DNA of 64,000 nucleotides from Tomocerus qinae. Lineage: Eukaryota > Arthropoda > Collembola > Entomobryomorpha > Tomoceridae. The position numbers and the translations under genes were made by a program. The stretch lies in contig CM034546.1 of NCBI GenBank assembly GCA_020055645.1, forward strand, positions 28,210,001-28,274,000, given 5' to 3'. Position 1 is the stretch's first letter. Every line of letters begins with the position of its first letter. Shown here in pieces: positions 1-13,100 of the stretch. The notes under the pieces are model-generated. The model saw only the letters and a program-made list of their open reading frames with translations, searched no databases and had not been told where the DNA came from.

Positions 1-2333
1 TACACAGCCATTTTTTCCTTATGTATTATTGCGTAGTGCACAGCTTGAAGAGACAAGAACAAATTTTAAGAGTCAGAGGCTTACCTTCTATTCCCCCTTG
101 CATTCATTACCAGCAATTTAAATATCTGATAATGCATATTTGGTAATCAACCCAGGCAGTAACTTAGATTAAGAGAGGAATGTAACAATACACAATATCT
201 TACATGAACTGTATAACGTAAACTGCCCTCATTTATAAGGAGTACATTTCCTTATAACGTGTTGACAAAAAGAGTCTTGGTGTTGACAGAAAGGTGTTGA
301 CAAAAAAACCGTAAAAAATGTTGTTGACAAAAGAGGGTTGACAAAAAGGTGTTGACAATTAGGGGTTCTTCCGGTCAAGTATGTTTGTATAGTAAAACGA
401 ATAAACAAAAAAACTAACGATATAAGATGAGGCAGTTAGAAAAATCGGGATGCTTAGGAAAGTATCAATTTAAAAATGATTTTATCTTTCCTTATTGCCG
501 CACGATTACAATATTCTCTTTGCCATCGCCGAAACAACATTAATAGTTAATAGGCGTAAACAACTTTTTTCTAGTCTGCATTTAGTTTGGTCTACATAAT
601 TATTAAGTACTGGTAAATTAATTCGAGGATAACAGCCACAATTACAGTCACGAAACGAATTCATTGTTCAACAAAAAAAGAGGCTACAAGGTTTATTAGT
701 CCTCTCTTCTCTTATTTGTCTCAAATTCCCACAATAAGGTACTTACTATACTCATATCATTATTCCTTCATTAGTTAATTTATAATGTTATGCATTTACA
801 ACATTTTGCACGTTTATAATTTCAACTTGAATAAACAAGCAATGAAGAGTTGATTACCATCATCAAGTTATTTGCAAAATTAAAAGCCTAATTAAATATA
901 ATTATAATATGATTGATTATATAATAATTGGGAATTGCATTATTAACGCATAAATTATAGATTTATGTCTGATGCTAATATATATCTACAGTATATCAAG
1001 AATGTACGTATCCATAGGAAATCAGTATCCCCAGTTGGTATCCAACCAGCAAGTAGTCAGTAATACCAATGGTCAGTGTCCGTAAATCCAAAAGAGGGTT
1101 AAACAACATTTAATAATTGATAACAATAACAAACTTAGTCTCATATGAGAGTTAGGACTAGAACCATATAAAACAATAATATACAAACTGCTATGATATG
1201 GAAACTGATTTACTATGGATACCTACTTCCCTTACATACTGTATTTACTGATACCAATGAGTTTCCATCACGTCATTTATAATATTATATTGCTATACTC
1301 CATAATATTATTACTCTTCTATCTGAGTGGTAGTAACCCTTAGTAAAGCCAAAAATTAAAAGACTACCATTTTGAAGTAGACTTGTGCATTGCATCAGTC
1401 CAGCATCCAGAAACTTGTTGAAGGTTGATACAAAAATAACATTGTCAAAAATATAATTTTTCGTCCGTTTTTCCGTTTTAGGGTGCCCTCTTTTCCCTCT
1501 AGATTGCAGTCTGCATTGCCAAATTCAGTCACAACATTTAAGCATACATCTTCAGAATGGCAAATACTTCTGTAGACAGAATGATCTACTATTACAGTTA
1601 CAAAGGGGTCAATAAATTGTACTTGCGCAAGTATTGCATTTAAAAGAATCCGGGCGTAGATATATATAGAAGAGCCGAAAGCTTTTATTAGTATGATTAT
1701 TCAACACCAAAAAAGGGTGGAATCCAATTTGAAGAACCTTTTGGGAAAGTAGTTATGGAAATTATGTTAATTATCTAGTTGACTGCATGTTTGTTTATGA
1801 ATCCAAAGCTTTTGCCAATAATGGTAGGTTGTACGTGGTGAAATATATTTCAAGATCATGCAAGACCTTATACTTGTACTCTTTTAGTAACTTTGTACTC
1901 TAATATTTGAAGATACATATTTCCTCGGTTATATTAGATATACAAACTGTAATAAGTACGTTCATGCAGGTAGTAAGGTCTTGGCATTATTTGTTTTCCA
2001 TTTTTCACACTTAAAATGGTGAAGGCCATTTTTGCAACCCTACAATATATATTCAATGTTTTGTAAAAATATACTAATTGCATGCCTCCATTAATATTCG
2101 GCATTGTCTTGTAGCCTTAAGAAATAGTTATAATGGGCTGAAGTTGCTATCTCCTGCAGATCTATAAAAAATATCATCACACATCTTCGTGCTAATAAAG
2201 GAGGGTTCTTCAGGTGCAACTCTTCAGTTCTGCTCTGTCTCTCTGATTGACTAAACGTGCGATAATAATAGTGAATAAAATCAATCAATTTATTTACCTG
2301 TTGCAGTATAATATCTAGGTGATCGACATCATC
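1..2333. other. Intergenic, no gene recognised
   Basis: AT-rich sequence with no ORF or splice-supported exon that I can recognise. It holds one small TTGACA-rich minisatellite (listed separately). An 82-codon minus-strand ORF ending near 2091 has no recognisable motif or partner exon and is not called. The last few tens of bases before 2334 may contain the promoter of the cuticle gene: a TATAATAT-like sequence sits at about 2307. Confidence 0.5.
259..357. repeat. TTGACA minisatellite
   Basis: Six occurrences of the core GTTGACA, mostly followed by A-runs and separated by 12-26 bp, lie within about 100 bp. Several share the longer form GGTGTTGACA. This is a degenerate short tandem repeat. 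No function is implied by the sequence. Confidence 0.55.
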
Positions 2334-3147
2334 ATGCATTATTCAAAGGTACTTTTTGATTACATTTACCTCTAGATTACTACTAATTAAAATATCTTGG
2401 GCCTGCAGCCCGTTGTACAGGGCAGAGGATTAAAAGTTTGTGCTATATGCAAATTATTAATGTATTTTCTTTGTCTTAAATTTTGTATTTCAAATTTTTC
2501 TCAATGCGTAAAAGATGCGGTAATCTTTTCCTTTAAATTACTAACACTATGTGTTAGAAATATGTATTTTCATTTCCAAAATTGTATCGAGTTTCATGAT
2601 AATGTTGACAAATGTTTTAAATCTTTTATTTTACAGGTCTTGGCTTGCACATTGATGCTTATCGTATTAGCAGTTTCCGTTAGCTGCCAAATCCCCAAAA
2701 TTGTAAGTTACATTATTATTTTATAACTAAAACCAATGAAAACGTAGTCAATTTAATCATATCGTCCTATACCTTAATCTTAATATCTTATATATCTTAA
2801 TATCGTCCCTTAAGGAACCATTTAGCCTAAATCTACTTTTTGTTTAGTGTACAAAATAGCCTAAATCCATTTTTCGTTTTGTGTACAAAATATCCTAAAT
2901 CCAATGTCTGTAACTTTTCTAATTTCTATTTTTTCAGTATGAGAATGGTGGTTTCGAATCCGCCTATGCTGTAAGAGATGCATATGGGAATGATTTTAGT
3001 CACAACGCCAAAAGTGATGGTGATCTTGTTACTGGACAATATCAAGTAGTGTTACCCGATGGCCGACTTCAAATCGTAAATTACCAAGCCGATCCAGTAA
3101 ACGGCTACACCGCTCAATTCAGAGTTTTGGATGAAGGTAGACAGTAA
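2334..3147 (+). CDS. Cuticle protein with Rebers-Riddiford (chitin_bind_4) domain
   Basis: Predicted three-exon gene: 2334-2348 (tentative), 2637-2702 and 2938-3147 (TAA), about 96 residues. Exon 2 encodes a hydrophobic signal peptide ending VSVSCQ. Exon 3 encodes the chitin-binding consensus, recognisable from SDGDLVTGQYQVVLPDGR followed by VNYQADPVNGYTAQF. Family knowledge: secreted RR proteins bind chitin in the exoskeleton. Exons 2 and 3 are joined in phase 0 by GTAAGT and TTTTTTCAG. Exon 1 is chosen because ATG CAT TAT TCA AAG followed by GTACTT gives the right phase and extends the signal peptide, but another upstream ATG is possible. A polyadenylation signal AATAAA lies at 3274-3279. 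Intron 2 contains a short direct repeat of about 37 bp near 2816-2900. It is transcribed towards PKS-A, so the two genes converge. The domain identity is the main evidence that this is arthropod DNA. Confidence 0.8.
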
Positions 3148-4184
3148 CTGTATAAAGTTCACTTTCAAAAATATCAACTAAGAAACGAAAATTAGATCCA
3201 GAACCTAGTATATATACCTAAATCCAAGGAATGAAATCATAACATGGAATTTTGAAATGTTTGTAATTCATTTAATAAATTGACTGAATTCAGCAGACCC
3301 TGAAAAACTTAAGAATGGCACGTACTTACTTATTATATAGCCCTGTACTATTGCTTTTCAATATTATAGGAGCAATAGTCACTTATATAATTCTTATTCC
3401 CTCGGATAAAATGAAAACATATTACCGTATTAATCGAATTAATTCTCCGTATTGAAATAGTTCTCCCCGGGTAACTATTTCGATTTTTTTCGTTTTCAAG
3501 AGCAAAATAATAGTCTGTGAAATATAATTCTGCATATCGAAATAATTCACCATCCCACTATACAAATATTATCGATAGATATAAATACGTAGTTATAAAT
3601 GGAAATCCTCCTAATACTCTCATGAGAGTGTCATGAGGGCACTGGGAGGATTCCTTACCCGTGACCACTTTACCATCATAAAATCAATCTTACACAAAAT
3701 AACATGAACACACATCAGGAGAGCAAACAATGTTTTCATCAGCTCCTTATGATCTACACCTCACCAAATTCAGGGTATGAAAAAACAAAAAACCCGTGTT
3801 TTTGGATGGGCTTTGAGTAGCAAACAACAAGAAGTCAAGGGTTTCTGGGGACAGAAAACCCGGGTTTTTGGTTTTTCTCACCAAAAGAAAAATCCATCGA
3901 TTTTTCAAGCTCTGGCCAAATGTAATATTTTTTTAATTTATTCCAATTTACCTTCACTTCGTTCCTATCTTGCACCCTAGTTCCTTTTCATAGAAGCAAA
4001 ATGAATATTGCTCCAGTAATATCCAACTAAACACTCATGCCCCTCCACAAAAAAGTCTATACTTCAATAATCATTCTCTTCTCAAAAAATATTTCTTTCA
4101 ACTTCATGTATACTCAACCTACCCATGGACCTCATATATTTACTTGTATTAAATAACTGTTTTTACCTGTGAGAAAATATAATA
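3148..4184. other. Intergenic between cuticle gene and PKS-A 3' end
   Basis: This stretch holds the cuticle gene 3' UTR with AATAAA at 3274-3279. Around 3440-3500 there is a short repeat (tattgaaatagttctccccg type) that resembles sequence at 59085-59215. A perfect small palindrome, ACTCTCATGAGAGT, lies near 3616-3629. A 67-codon plus-strand ORF at 3777 covers low-complexity 'AAACCCG/GTTTTTGG' repeats and is not believed to be a gene. Confidence 0.4.
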
Positions 4185-7100
4185 CTACAAAATACCCACA
4201 GATTTGGCATATGACAGGAACTTTTGAGCTCCGTCATAAGAGCTACCAATTCTATCAGAGATATTTGGAATTACCTTCAGGATTTTCTGGCTAAATTTGG
4301 TGTCCATTAACGTACCGTTGAGAAAATGCTTTGCCATGTAGATATTATCCATGAAAAGGGTAGATATGAAATCTTTGCTAAAAAATGAGAGTGTCCCATC
4401 TTCACCTACATGTTGTTGCAGTGTTTCAATAATTTCATCTTGGCTAACAATCGTCAATTTGTATCCTAGACCGGAAACTATATCTATAAATTCATTGACA
4501 TTTATGGTATTTGTGTGTATCAGATTGTACATTTCTGAGTCAACATTGTCATTAAACAGAAAGTCCATCGTTAATTCAGCAGCTATATCTGGAGACATAA
4601 AAGACCAGCCTCTTTCGCTATTACAAATAATGCCCAACTTTATTGCTAACAGAAATGCATTAACTACAAAATCCGACCCGATACTTAAATATCCTGTTAC
4701 ACTGTTCCCAGCTATATTTGGATATCGAATTACAATGCAGGGGATTCCTCTAGAAACAGCTTGCCCAATTAATTTTTCGCCAACAAACTTAGTTAAACAA
4801 TAACCTAAGGCTATTCCTTCCCCGTTATTTTCATCATCAGGAAATTCTTCATAGGCAAACCCATCCCTATTCAATTTATTTATGGCTGAAACTGACGAGG
4901 AGTAAAATACTCGTTTTGTTTTAATATTTGCAGCAAATCTAAGGACATTAATTGTACCAATGACGTTGACTGATCTCATATCAGTTGTATTTGTAGACGG
5001 GCTAAAATATTCGTCAAGGAAATTTACTTTGGCTGATATGTGATAAATAGCATCCACGTCTCGGGATAAAGAGTTATACTTTTCCATTGGAATTCCCAAT
5101 CTATCCTGGGTCACATCGCCTATTACTACTGAAATTCGATCAAGGTTTATTGTCAAATTATATTTATTAAGGTTTTTAATTAATCTTTTGTAGGCTAGAT
5201 CTGCAGTTGAACTTCTAACCAAACAAATGACGGAGATAAAGGGTTTTTTCAATAGATTTTCAAGCATATGCGCACCTAAATGTCCTGTTCCTCCTGTTAA
5301 AAGGACTTTTCGAATCTGACTTGCTTTTACGTAATTTCCACTTCCTCTGATATCTTCTGGCAGAATTGAATCTTTTTTAATTAATTTTTTCAATTCATCC
5401 TTATCAATTCGATGAATTATTGGTTCCGAACTTACTTCAACCTTCCCCAAAATTAAATTAGTTAAGTGTTCACTTAATTTACTGATATTTGGATAATCAA
5501 CTAACATATTATCACTTAATGGGAAATTGTCTCCCATTAAAGATTGCAGTTTGTTCTTTAATTCTACCGACATGAGCGAGTCTAATCCTATTTCATAAAA
5601 CATTTCATGGTCATTTATCTGCTCTCTCTTTGGTATTTTTAATATATCTTTAATTAAACTACCTAGTAAATCTTTAAAATATACTTTTCTATCAGAAACT
5701 TCCAGAGATTTTATAGTTAGCAACAAATTCTCTGACTTCAAACCACTTGTATCCCCTCTTTCACTTTTTCTAGTGTTATTAAGACGCTCTTGGAAATATT
5801 GTTCTAAGACAGGAGACAGATAGCCATCTTCTTCCACATATAACTCAGCTACCCCAAGTTGAACCAAGTTGGGTCTAGACATTACAAACTGTAGACCTCT
5901 AATACCTTGGTCAGGATTAAAAGGGTAAATTCCAGGAATTTCCATATTAGTGGCCGCACCAACATCTGACCAGGCACCCCAGTTAATAGACTGAGCGGGC
6001 AACCCAATCGAATGGCGGTATCGAGCAAATGCATCTAGAAAACAATTTGCTGCGCAATGATTACTTTGTCCAGGTGGTGCAACTATTGCAGCGGTTGAAG
6101 AAAATAGCACAAAATGTTCCATTTGCAAATGTTTTGTCAATTTATGCAAATTTAGGCAACCTTGGATTTTAGTATTAAAAACAGATTGATACTTTTCCCA
6201 GGTTTGATTGGCAAATATTGCATCAGAAAGAACTCCTGCAGAGTGAATCACGCCTTTTAATGGGGGCAATGATAACTTATCTGAATAAATTGTCTGAAAC
6301 AAATTTTCACATTGTTGCATATTTCCTACATCTACTTGAAATGATAAAGCACGACAGCCTTTACTTCGCATTGTTTCTAAAGCAGTAAGTGTTTGTGAAT
6401 TTGGCACTGATCTTCCTATTAGTATCAAACATCCAGCACCGTAATCTGCCATCCATTTAGCCACTTCTAAACCAATTCCTCCTAATCCACCGGTTATTAG
6501 GTATGTGGCATTTTTACTAAACAAAAATTCTTTTGTCTGTATCTGACAACCAATATTTGAAATGTGGGGCATTGATAAAACAATTTTACCAATATGTTGG
6601 GCTTTCATGAAATAGTCTAGAGCGTTTTTTACATCTGTGATGTCAAATCTAGAATACGCAATGGGCTTGATTATGTCTTTGTTATAGACAACTTTTATAT
6701 TTTCTGCTAAAGCAACCGGTTCCACTATTTCCAGATCAACAATTGTGTATGCTACATCCGGCCTCAGTTTTCTGACATGATCTGGTTGCCAAATATTTAC
6801 TTTTCCTATTTCGACAAATCGGGCATTCTTTGCACAATTTTCAAGTGTTGTTTCTTTGAAGCCTTCGCTGGTCAATGAATTCAAAACCACGTCTACTCCT
6901 ACACCGTTTGTTACTTTCTTTATTCCTTCACCGAATGACAGATCCCTAGAATGAAAAATATATTGCAATCCAAGTGATTTAAGGTAAGACCTCTTTCTTC
7001 GACTTCCCGCGGTAGCTATAATTATTGCGCCAATATATTTGGCAATTTGAATTGCAAATAATCCTACACCTCCAGATGCTACGTGAATTAAAATCGTTTC

Positions 7101-10100
7101 ATCCTTTTTCAACTTTGCAACTGTAACAAGACAATAGTGAGCTGTTAGATGACAAGCTGGAATCGTGGCCGCTTCAAAAATGTTAAAGTGTGACGGTTTA
7201 TGGTAAATTGCACTTGTTTCCTTTTGAACTGTATGACTCGCGGCAGTACATAAACCAAATCCACAAACTTCATCCCCTGGTTTAAATTTCGTTACGCGAG
7301 AACCAACTTTAGAAACAATTCCGGCAAAATCAGAACCTACGTTATCATTTAAACTTTGAAATCCATCAGGTTTCATTATAACAAGGATGTCTCGAAAATT
7401 AAGTGACATTGCCTTAATTACAACTTCGACGTCATCCTGTTCCAATTTGCAAATTTTATCAGGCATAAAGCTGACATCTGCAATTGTTTTTGTTTTAGGT
7501 AGTTTGAGTTTATATCTTCCTTTTGGGAGATTTAAAATTTCGTTGTCATCCCTAAATTCCACATATCGAGGAACTAATTTTTTACCTTTCCTATAGCAAC
7601 CAAAGCTTGTACCAGAATGAAAACATTCAAAAAATATTTCTTTCGCTTTACTTTCTTCCTCAACACCATCAGGATCCATATCTATCAGAGATATAGACAA
7701 TTTTGGAGCTTCATTTATAAGACTTTTAAACATTCCCCAAATTACAGATCCTGAAGGAAGAACATTTATCTGATTCGTTGTGTACACTGCGCCTCTAGTC
7801 ACAACAACTAACTTGACATTAGGATTTAGACTTTTGAGACTTTTAGTAAAATATTTACAAAAGTTAAGAGCTTTCATGTACAGCTCGTTAGTATTACTAA
7901 TCTCATAGAATCTCTTAGAATCGATTGGCATTAAATAAAGTATTCCACAAACGTCATTTAATTCCATTATTGTATTTAATTCCTGAGTAAACTGAAATTC
8001 TTCTAGCATGTCCACAAATTGTACAGATTGGTTTCCAGCATTTGAATTGGATTTCAAACCGTGTTTCAGAGTCTTCACGTTCTGTCCATTTTTTAATAAT
8101 AATTTGATCACGCTTTTGGTAAAACATTCGTTTTCGCAAAATATAAGCCAAGTCTTTGACTTGATTGATACAGAAGATAAATTAAGTTGCTTTTTGGTCT
8201 TGGCAGCTAGGACGGATGAACTCTCAGCGTCATTTGATAATAGACTTGACAATTCGAAATCATTTTCAGACAGTACTCGATCCCAAATTTGTTTAGACAC
8301 CATTGGATTCGTAGTCCTCAAATCATAGTCTCTAAATTTCCAATAACTGTCTAAAATACCATAAATGACATCTATTAGCCTACTAGGTAGTAGAACCTCT
8401 TGTAAGAGCAACATTCCTCCGTCAACCAACAATTTTCTAATATTTCGTACCGATACCCTTAAGTTCTCCGTTGCATGAATTACGTTTGAAGCGAGGACAA
8501 TATCATAATGATGTGGGCAAAATCCTTGTACGGATGGATCTTTTTCAATGTCTAAAACTTTGTAGTCAACCATTTCAAAACAAGAAAGTTCCATTTTAGC
8601 ATTCTCAAAGAATTGAGAAGAGATATCTGTGAAAGTGTATTGGCAAGAAATTTCACTTTGCTCCAGAGCCTCTAAAACCTTCATTGAAGTAGCCGCACTT
8701 CCTCCTCCGATCTCAATTATGCGAACAACTGCTCTTTCTTTTGATTTAATTTCACCGAGGATTAAACTAAGGAATTTTGCCATCCTAATGTTAGCCAAAG
8801 AAGCATCTAAACCTTTTGTATAAAAATCTAAGATATTCATATCTTTTCTACCAAATAATGCAGAGACAGGTTCAACCTTCTCTGTTACTACATTCCACAA
8901 ATTGTTCATGCATTTGTCTAGTAGCTCTAAATCTACAGGCAATTTAATTTTTAGTGTCTTCCGTAGATTCTTTAATTCAAGTTTGATTTCGTCACTAGAA
9001 GGAAATCTCCTCACGACTTTCCAATCAACGCAATCTTTTCCATTTTGAATAATATTTCCATCCTCAATAAACATCTCAATTATACGGTCGAATAATTTGA
9101 TATGGTTAAGGGAAACTAAATTATCGACCATAATGGATGATGTACAATAGATTTCTCCTAACTTCAGAAATATTCCATTTGCATTAAAAATTTCTATCAA
9201 TCTTAGGTAAATATAATGGTCGCGTAGATTGCGTACTGCAGGATCATATAAACCATATTCTTTTTCTATGGACATTTCCAAAGCCGGGATAATATCAGCA
9301 TAATCTTTCAAATCGTTCATTTCTATCCGAGATTGAAAAGGACCTAAACAAGGAGACCAAATCTCTTCATATAAATCTGGTATTGATTTTTTCTGCCCGG
9401 CTATTGAATTCAGAAATGAACCAATAGCCTTGGACACAAAACGGACACCAACCATCAAAAATAATAAATTGAAGTCTTGGCCTAGTAAAGAAACAGTTCC
9501 ACTTTTGCATTTGGCATCCCAATTCGCATGTACATAAACGACGTCAGATAGTATTCCACCAAAGGCGTAGCAATTTTCTATCCCCACAGGACGACACAAT
9601 GTTTTGTCTTTGATTTCCATACCCATTAATACCATCGATTGCAACATCGAATCTAATACAATAGGATGATAAATATATTCTTCTAAATTCCAATTTGAAT
9701 GTTTTATAGGAATAGCTGCAAAAGCTTCGTTTTCCAACAACAAAATCGATTCTACGCTTTGAAATGCTTCTCCGAATGCATAACCACTCTTCTGTATTTC
9801 ATTATAGAACTGGGTGCTCTTAGAGGAACTTGGGTCTTTTAATCCCTCTTTAAAGCTTTCCAAATTTTCACTTGTTACTTTTGATTTTGTATCTTCTTGT
9901 AGTAATGTTACTGTCCCACTTGCATGTTTTTTCCACCCATGTAATTTATTGAAGATGTAGATACCAACCACCACCAAATCATTTTGGCCTTCCAGTGGAG
10001 TCGCAATTGTCTGCATCTCATATTGTTTTCCTTCCTCCATCTCAAATGTGCATTCAAGAATAAAATCTTTAACATGCAACTGCATTGAATGATTTCCAAT

Positions 10101-13100
10101 TTGTAACATATCATTTCCCACAGCTAAAATAATTTCCAAGAATCCAGCACCTGGCATAATAACAAGATTTGCCACTTGGTGGTCTTTGAGATATGCAAAC
10201 TCCGTCAGACTCAAATGATTTGTGTATATAGTTTCATTTTTGTTAACTAATGAAACTTTCTTTCCTAAAAGTGGATGGATTGTGTTGTTTTCCTTTTTCT
10301 CGGGTGTATTAACCCAATATTTCTGTCTTTGGAATGGATATGTCGGCAACTCTAATTTCTTTCTATTTTCTGGAGGGTATATTGAAGACCAATTAATATT
10401 CGTCCCGTTTAAATATAACTTCCTTAAGCTATCTAATAAAGTTTCCCAGTTATCTTTATTCTGCTGGAGAGTTGGAAGCCAAAGTGCATTTTCAACGACA
10501 GCATTCTTAACTCCCAAAGCTAACAAAATAGGCCGAGATCCTAATTCAATAAAAGTATTGCAGCCATTTTCAGCAAGAGTCTGCATTCCTTTTTGGAAAT
10601 TAACTAGATCTCTAGCATGTCTAAGCCAATATTTCCCATCTTTCATTTCATCTGTTGCCAAAAGTGATCCAGTAGTTCCAGAAACATATTGGCAACTTGG
10701 AGTTTTATATTTTATTTTATTTGTGACGTGATTAAACTTCGAAAGAATTCCTTCTATATCCTGGGAGTGGAATGCATGAGGGGCTGCTAAAATCTTTGAA
10801 CGAATTTTATTTTCTGTGCAGATTTGTTGGAATTTTTTCAGAGATTCCATCCTTCCCGCTACTACAATATCTTCCGGAGAATTAACCACAGCTATATCTA
10901 ACCATTCATTTCGATTACTTTGGGAAAATTCTGTAATCAATTTTCCAGCTTTCTCTTTGTTACAATGAATAGCCAACATTCCACCAGATGGCAATTCGGA
11001 TATTAGTTGACTGCTTTTAGTTAGCAAAGTCAGAGCATCTTCAAGATCAAGGATTCCAGACGCTACTGCAGCTGCAAATTCTCCGATACTGTGACCCAGT
11101 ACAAAATCTGGTTTCACATTTAAACTAAAAAATAGTTTTAAAAGGGCGAATTGAAGACAAAATATTGATAATTGACACGGTACGCATTTCTGTATTAAGG
11201 ACCCGCCTTTGTCTCCCCATAAAACATCTTGTATTATTATGCCGGTCTCCGTTTTAATAATATTTGCACACTTGTCGAAGTAACTTCTAAAAATACAATT
11301 ACTCTTATACAAACCATGACCCATTCCTAAATACTGGGAACCTTGCCCAGGGAAGAGAAATGCGACTTTCAATGTCTCTTTATATACAGGACGGGCGAAG
11401 CTTTTAGTATTCAAAGCTTCTGCTAAATCAATATTGTTTTTTCCCATGAAACTTGATCTGTAATTAAAATGTGCCCTGCCATTATTAGTAGTGAAGCATA
11501 AATCTTCCGTGTCAATTTCTGGGTTTTCTTCTAGAAAGCTTTTATAACGGTTCACTAATTTACCCAAAGCATTTTCGTTTGTCGCAGACAAATTCAAAAT
11601 GTGATGGGTCATTTCTTCGTCAATAGTATTGCTTTTAATTGGGCTTAATTCATTTTCTACTGGTGGTTCTTCTAAAAGGACGTGAACATTTGTCCCACTA
11701 ATTCCAAACGAGCTAACACCTGCTATTCGAGTTCTTTCATTATTTCTTTTCCAAGGTTGTTGATCTAATGGAATAATGGCCGGAATGGATTCTAAATTGA
11801 TACTTGGATTGAGAGTGTCAAAATTCAGGTGGGGTGGAATGGTTTCATGCTTCATTGATAGAATTACTTTAATAATACCCGCCAACCCAGCAACTGATTC
11901 AGTGTGCCCGATGTTAGTCTTTACAGAGCCAATAACTATAGGCTTTTCCCTTTTTGCAGCATAACATGCCGACAAAGCTGCAAATTCCACCGGATCTCCA
12001 ACTGGAGTTCCAGTCCCATGTGCCTCTAAATAATCGACTTCTTCAGGGCGAACTCCTGAATTTTTAAGAGCTTCCCTAACAGCTATTTCCTGGCATATTT
12101 TACTCGGAGTTCCAAAACTAGACGAAGTTCCTTCGTTACTCATCCCACTCCCTCTGATAATTCCTAATACTCGATCTCCATTTTTGACTGCTTCAGGTAG
12201 TCGTTTCAATATGATGACCGCAATTCCTTCAGCTCGTCCAAATCCATCTGCCTTTTCATCAAAAGTTTTGCAATGACCATCTTCAGAAAAAATTCTAATT
12301 CCTCCTGCATCAATGGTAACTATGTTTGCTCCCATCACCAATGCCAAATTCGTTTCTTTTCTTTTTATACTCTCACACGCTAAATGTAAAGCGACCATGG
12401 AAGACGAGCATCCAGATTCAGTTGCAATGTTTGGTCCATTGAGACCCAAAAAATAAGCAATTCTAGAAGAAGTTGCAGAAAAGGAATTTCCAAAGACAAC
12501 ATTGTTGAATGTATTTGTTAGTGTATTTGCTTTCACTAGTCTTTCGTATTCCATTTTCCAAACTCCCGTGAATACTCCAGTGTTGCTCCCTTTTAGTGAA
12601 TGTGGATTGATTGCTGCATTTTCAAGGGCCTCCCATGCTACTTCCATCAATAATCTTTGTTGGGGATCAATCGTCTCTGCTTCTCTTGGACTAATTCCAA
12701 AGAACTTGGCATCAAATTCATTAATTGGACATTTCAGAAATCCTCCGTGCATTTCCTTTACCTTCTTCTTGTCTACATCAAAAAGTTCATAACGTTCCTC
12801 GGGAGTTGGTCTAATTCCATCCCCGCCGTTTATCAGTAATTCCCAAAACTCGTCAATATTATTTGCTTCTGGAAAGCGACAACTGTGTCCAACAATTGCA
12901 ATAGAATTTTCGTGGTAATTTTGCCGGTTTAAAATTACGTTGTTCAGCCTTAACGGAGATTTCTCATGGGAATTGCCACAGGGCATATCAATTTCACGTT
13001 GACAGGTATCCCAAAGTTTGATTATTTTCTGTCCAAAACAAAAAATGTCAGGCTTATGAGCAAAAATATATACCAGTCTAGTCTTATAGTGCCTGACCTC

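Noticed and set aside
2091..2339. 82-codon minus-strand ORF
   Set aside because: No recognisable domain, no paired exon, and it overlaps the likely 5' end of the cuticle gene.
4185..12986. PKS-A as a single-exon gene starting at the Met at 12986
   Set aside because: Fourteen further in-frame codons precede that Met down from an AG acceptor at 13028, and six upstream exons with consistent phases exist in all three paralogues. The internal Met is not needed.
4185..12986. Animal fatty acid synthase
   Set aside because: FAS ends in a thioesterase and has a vestigial methyltransferase region. Here a terminal TGGTGHLGAH reductase follows the ACP and the cMT keeps a glycine-rich SAM motif.
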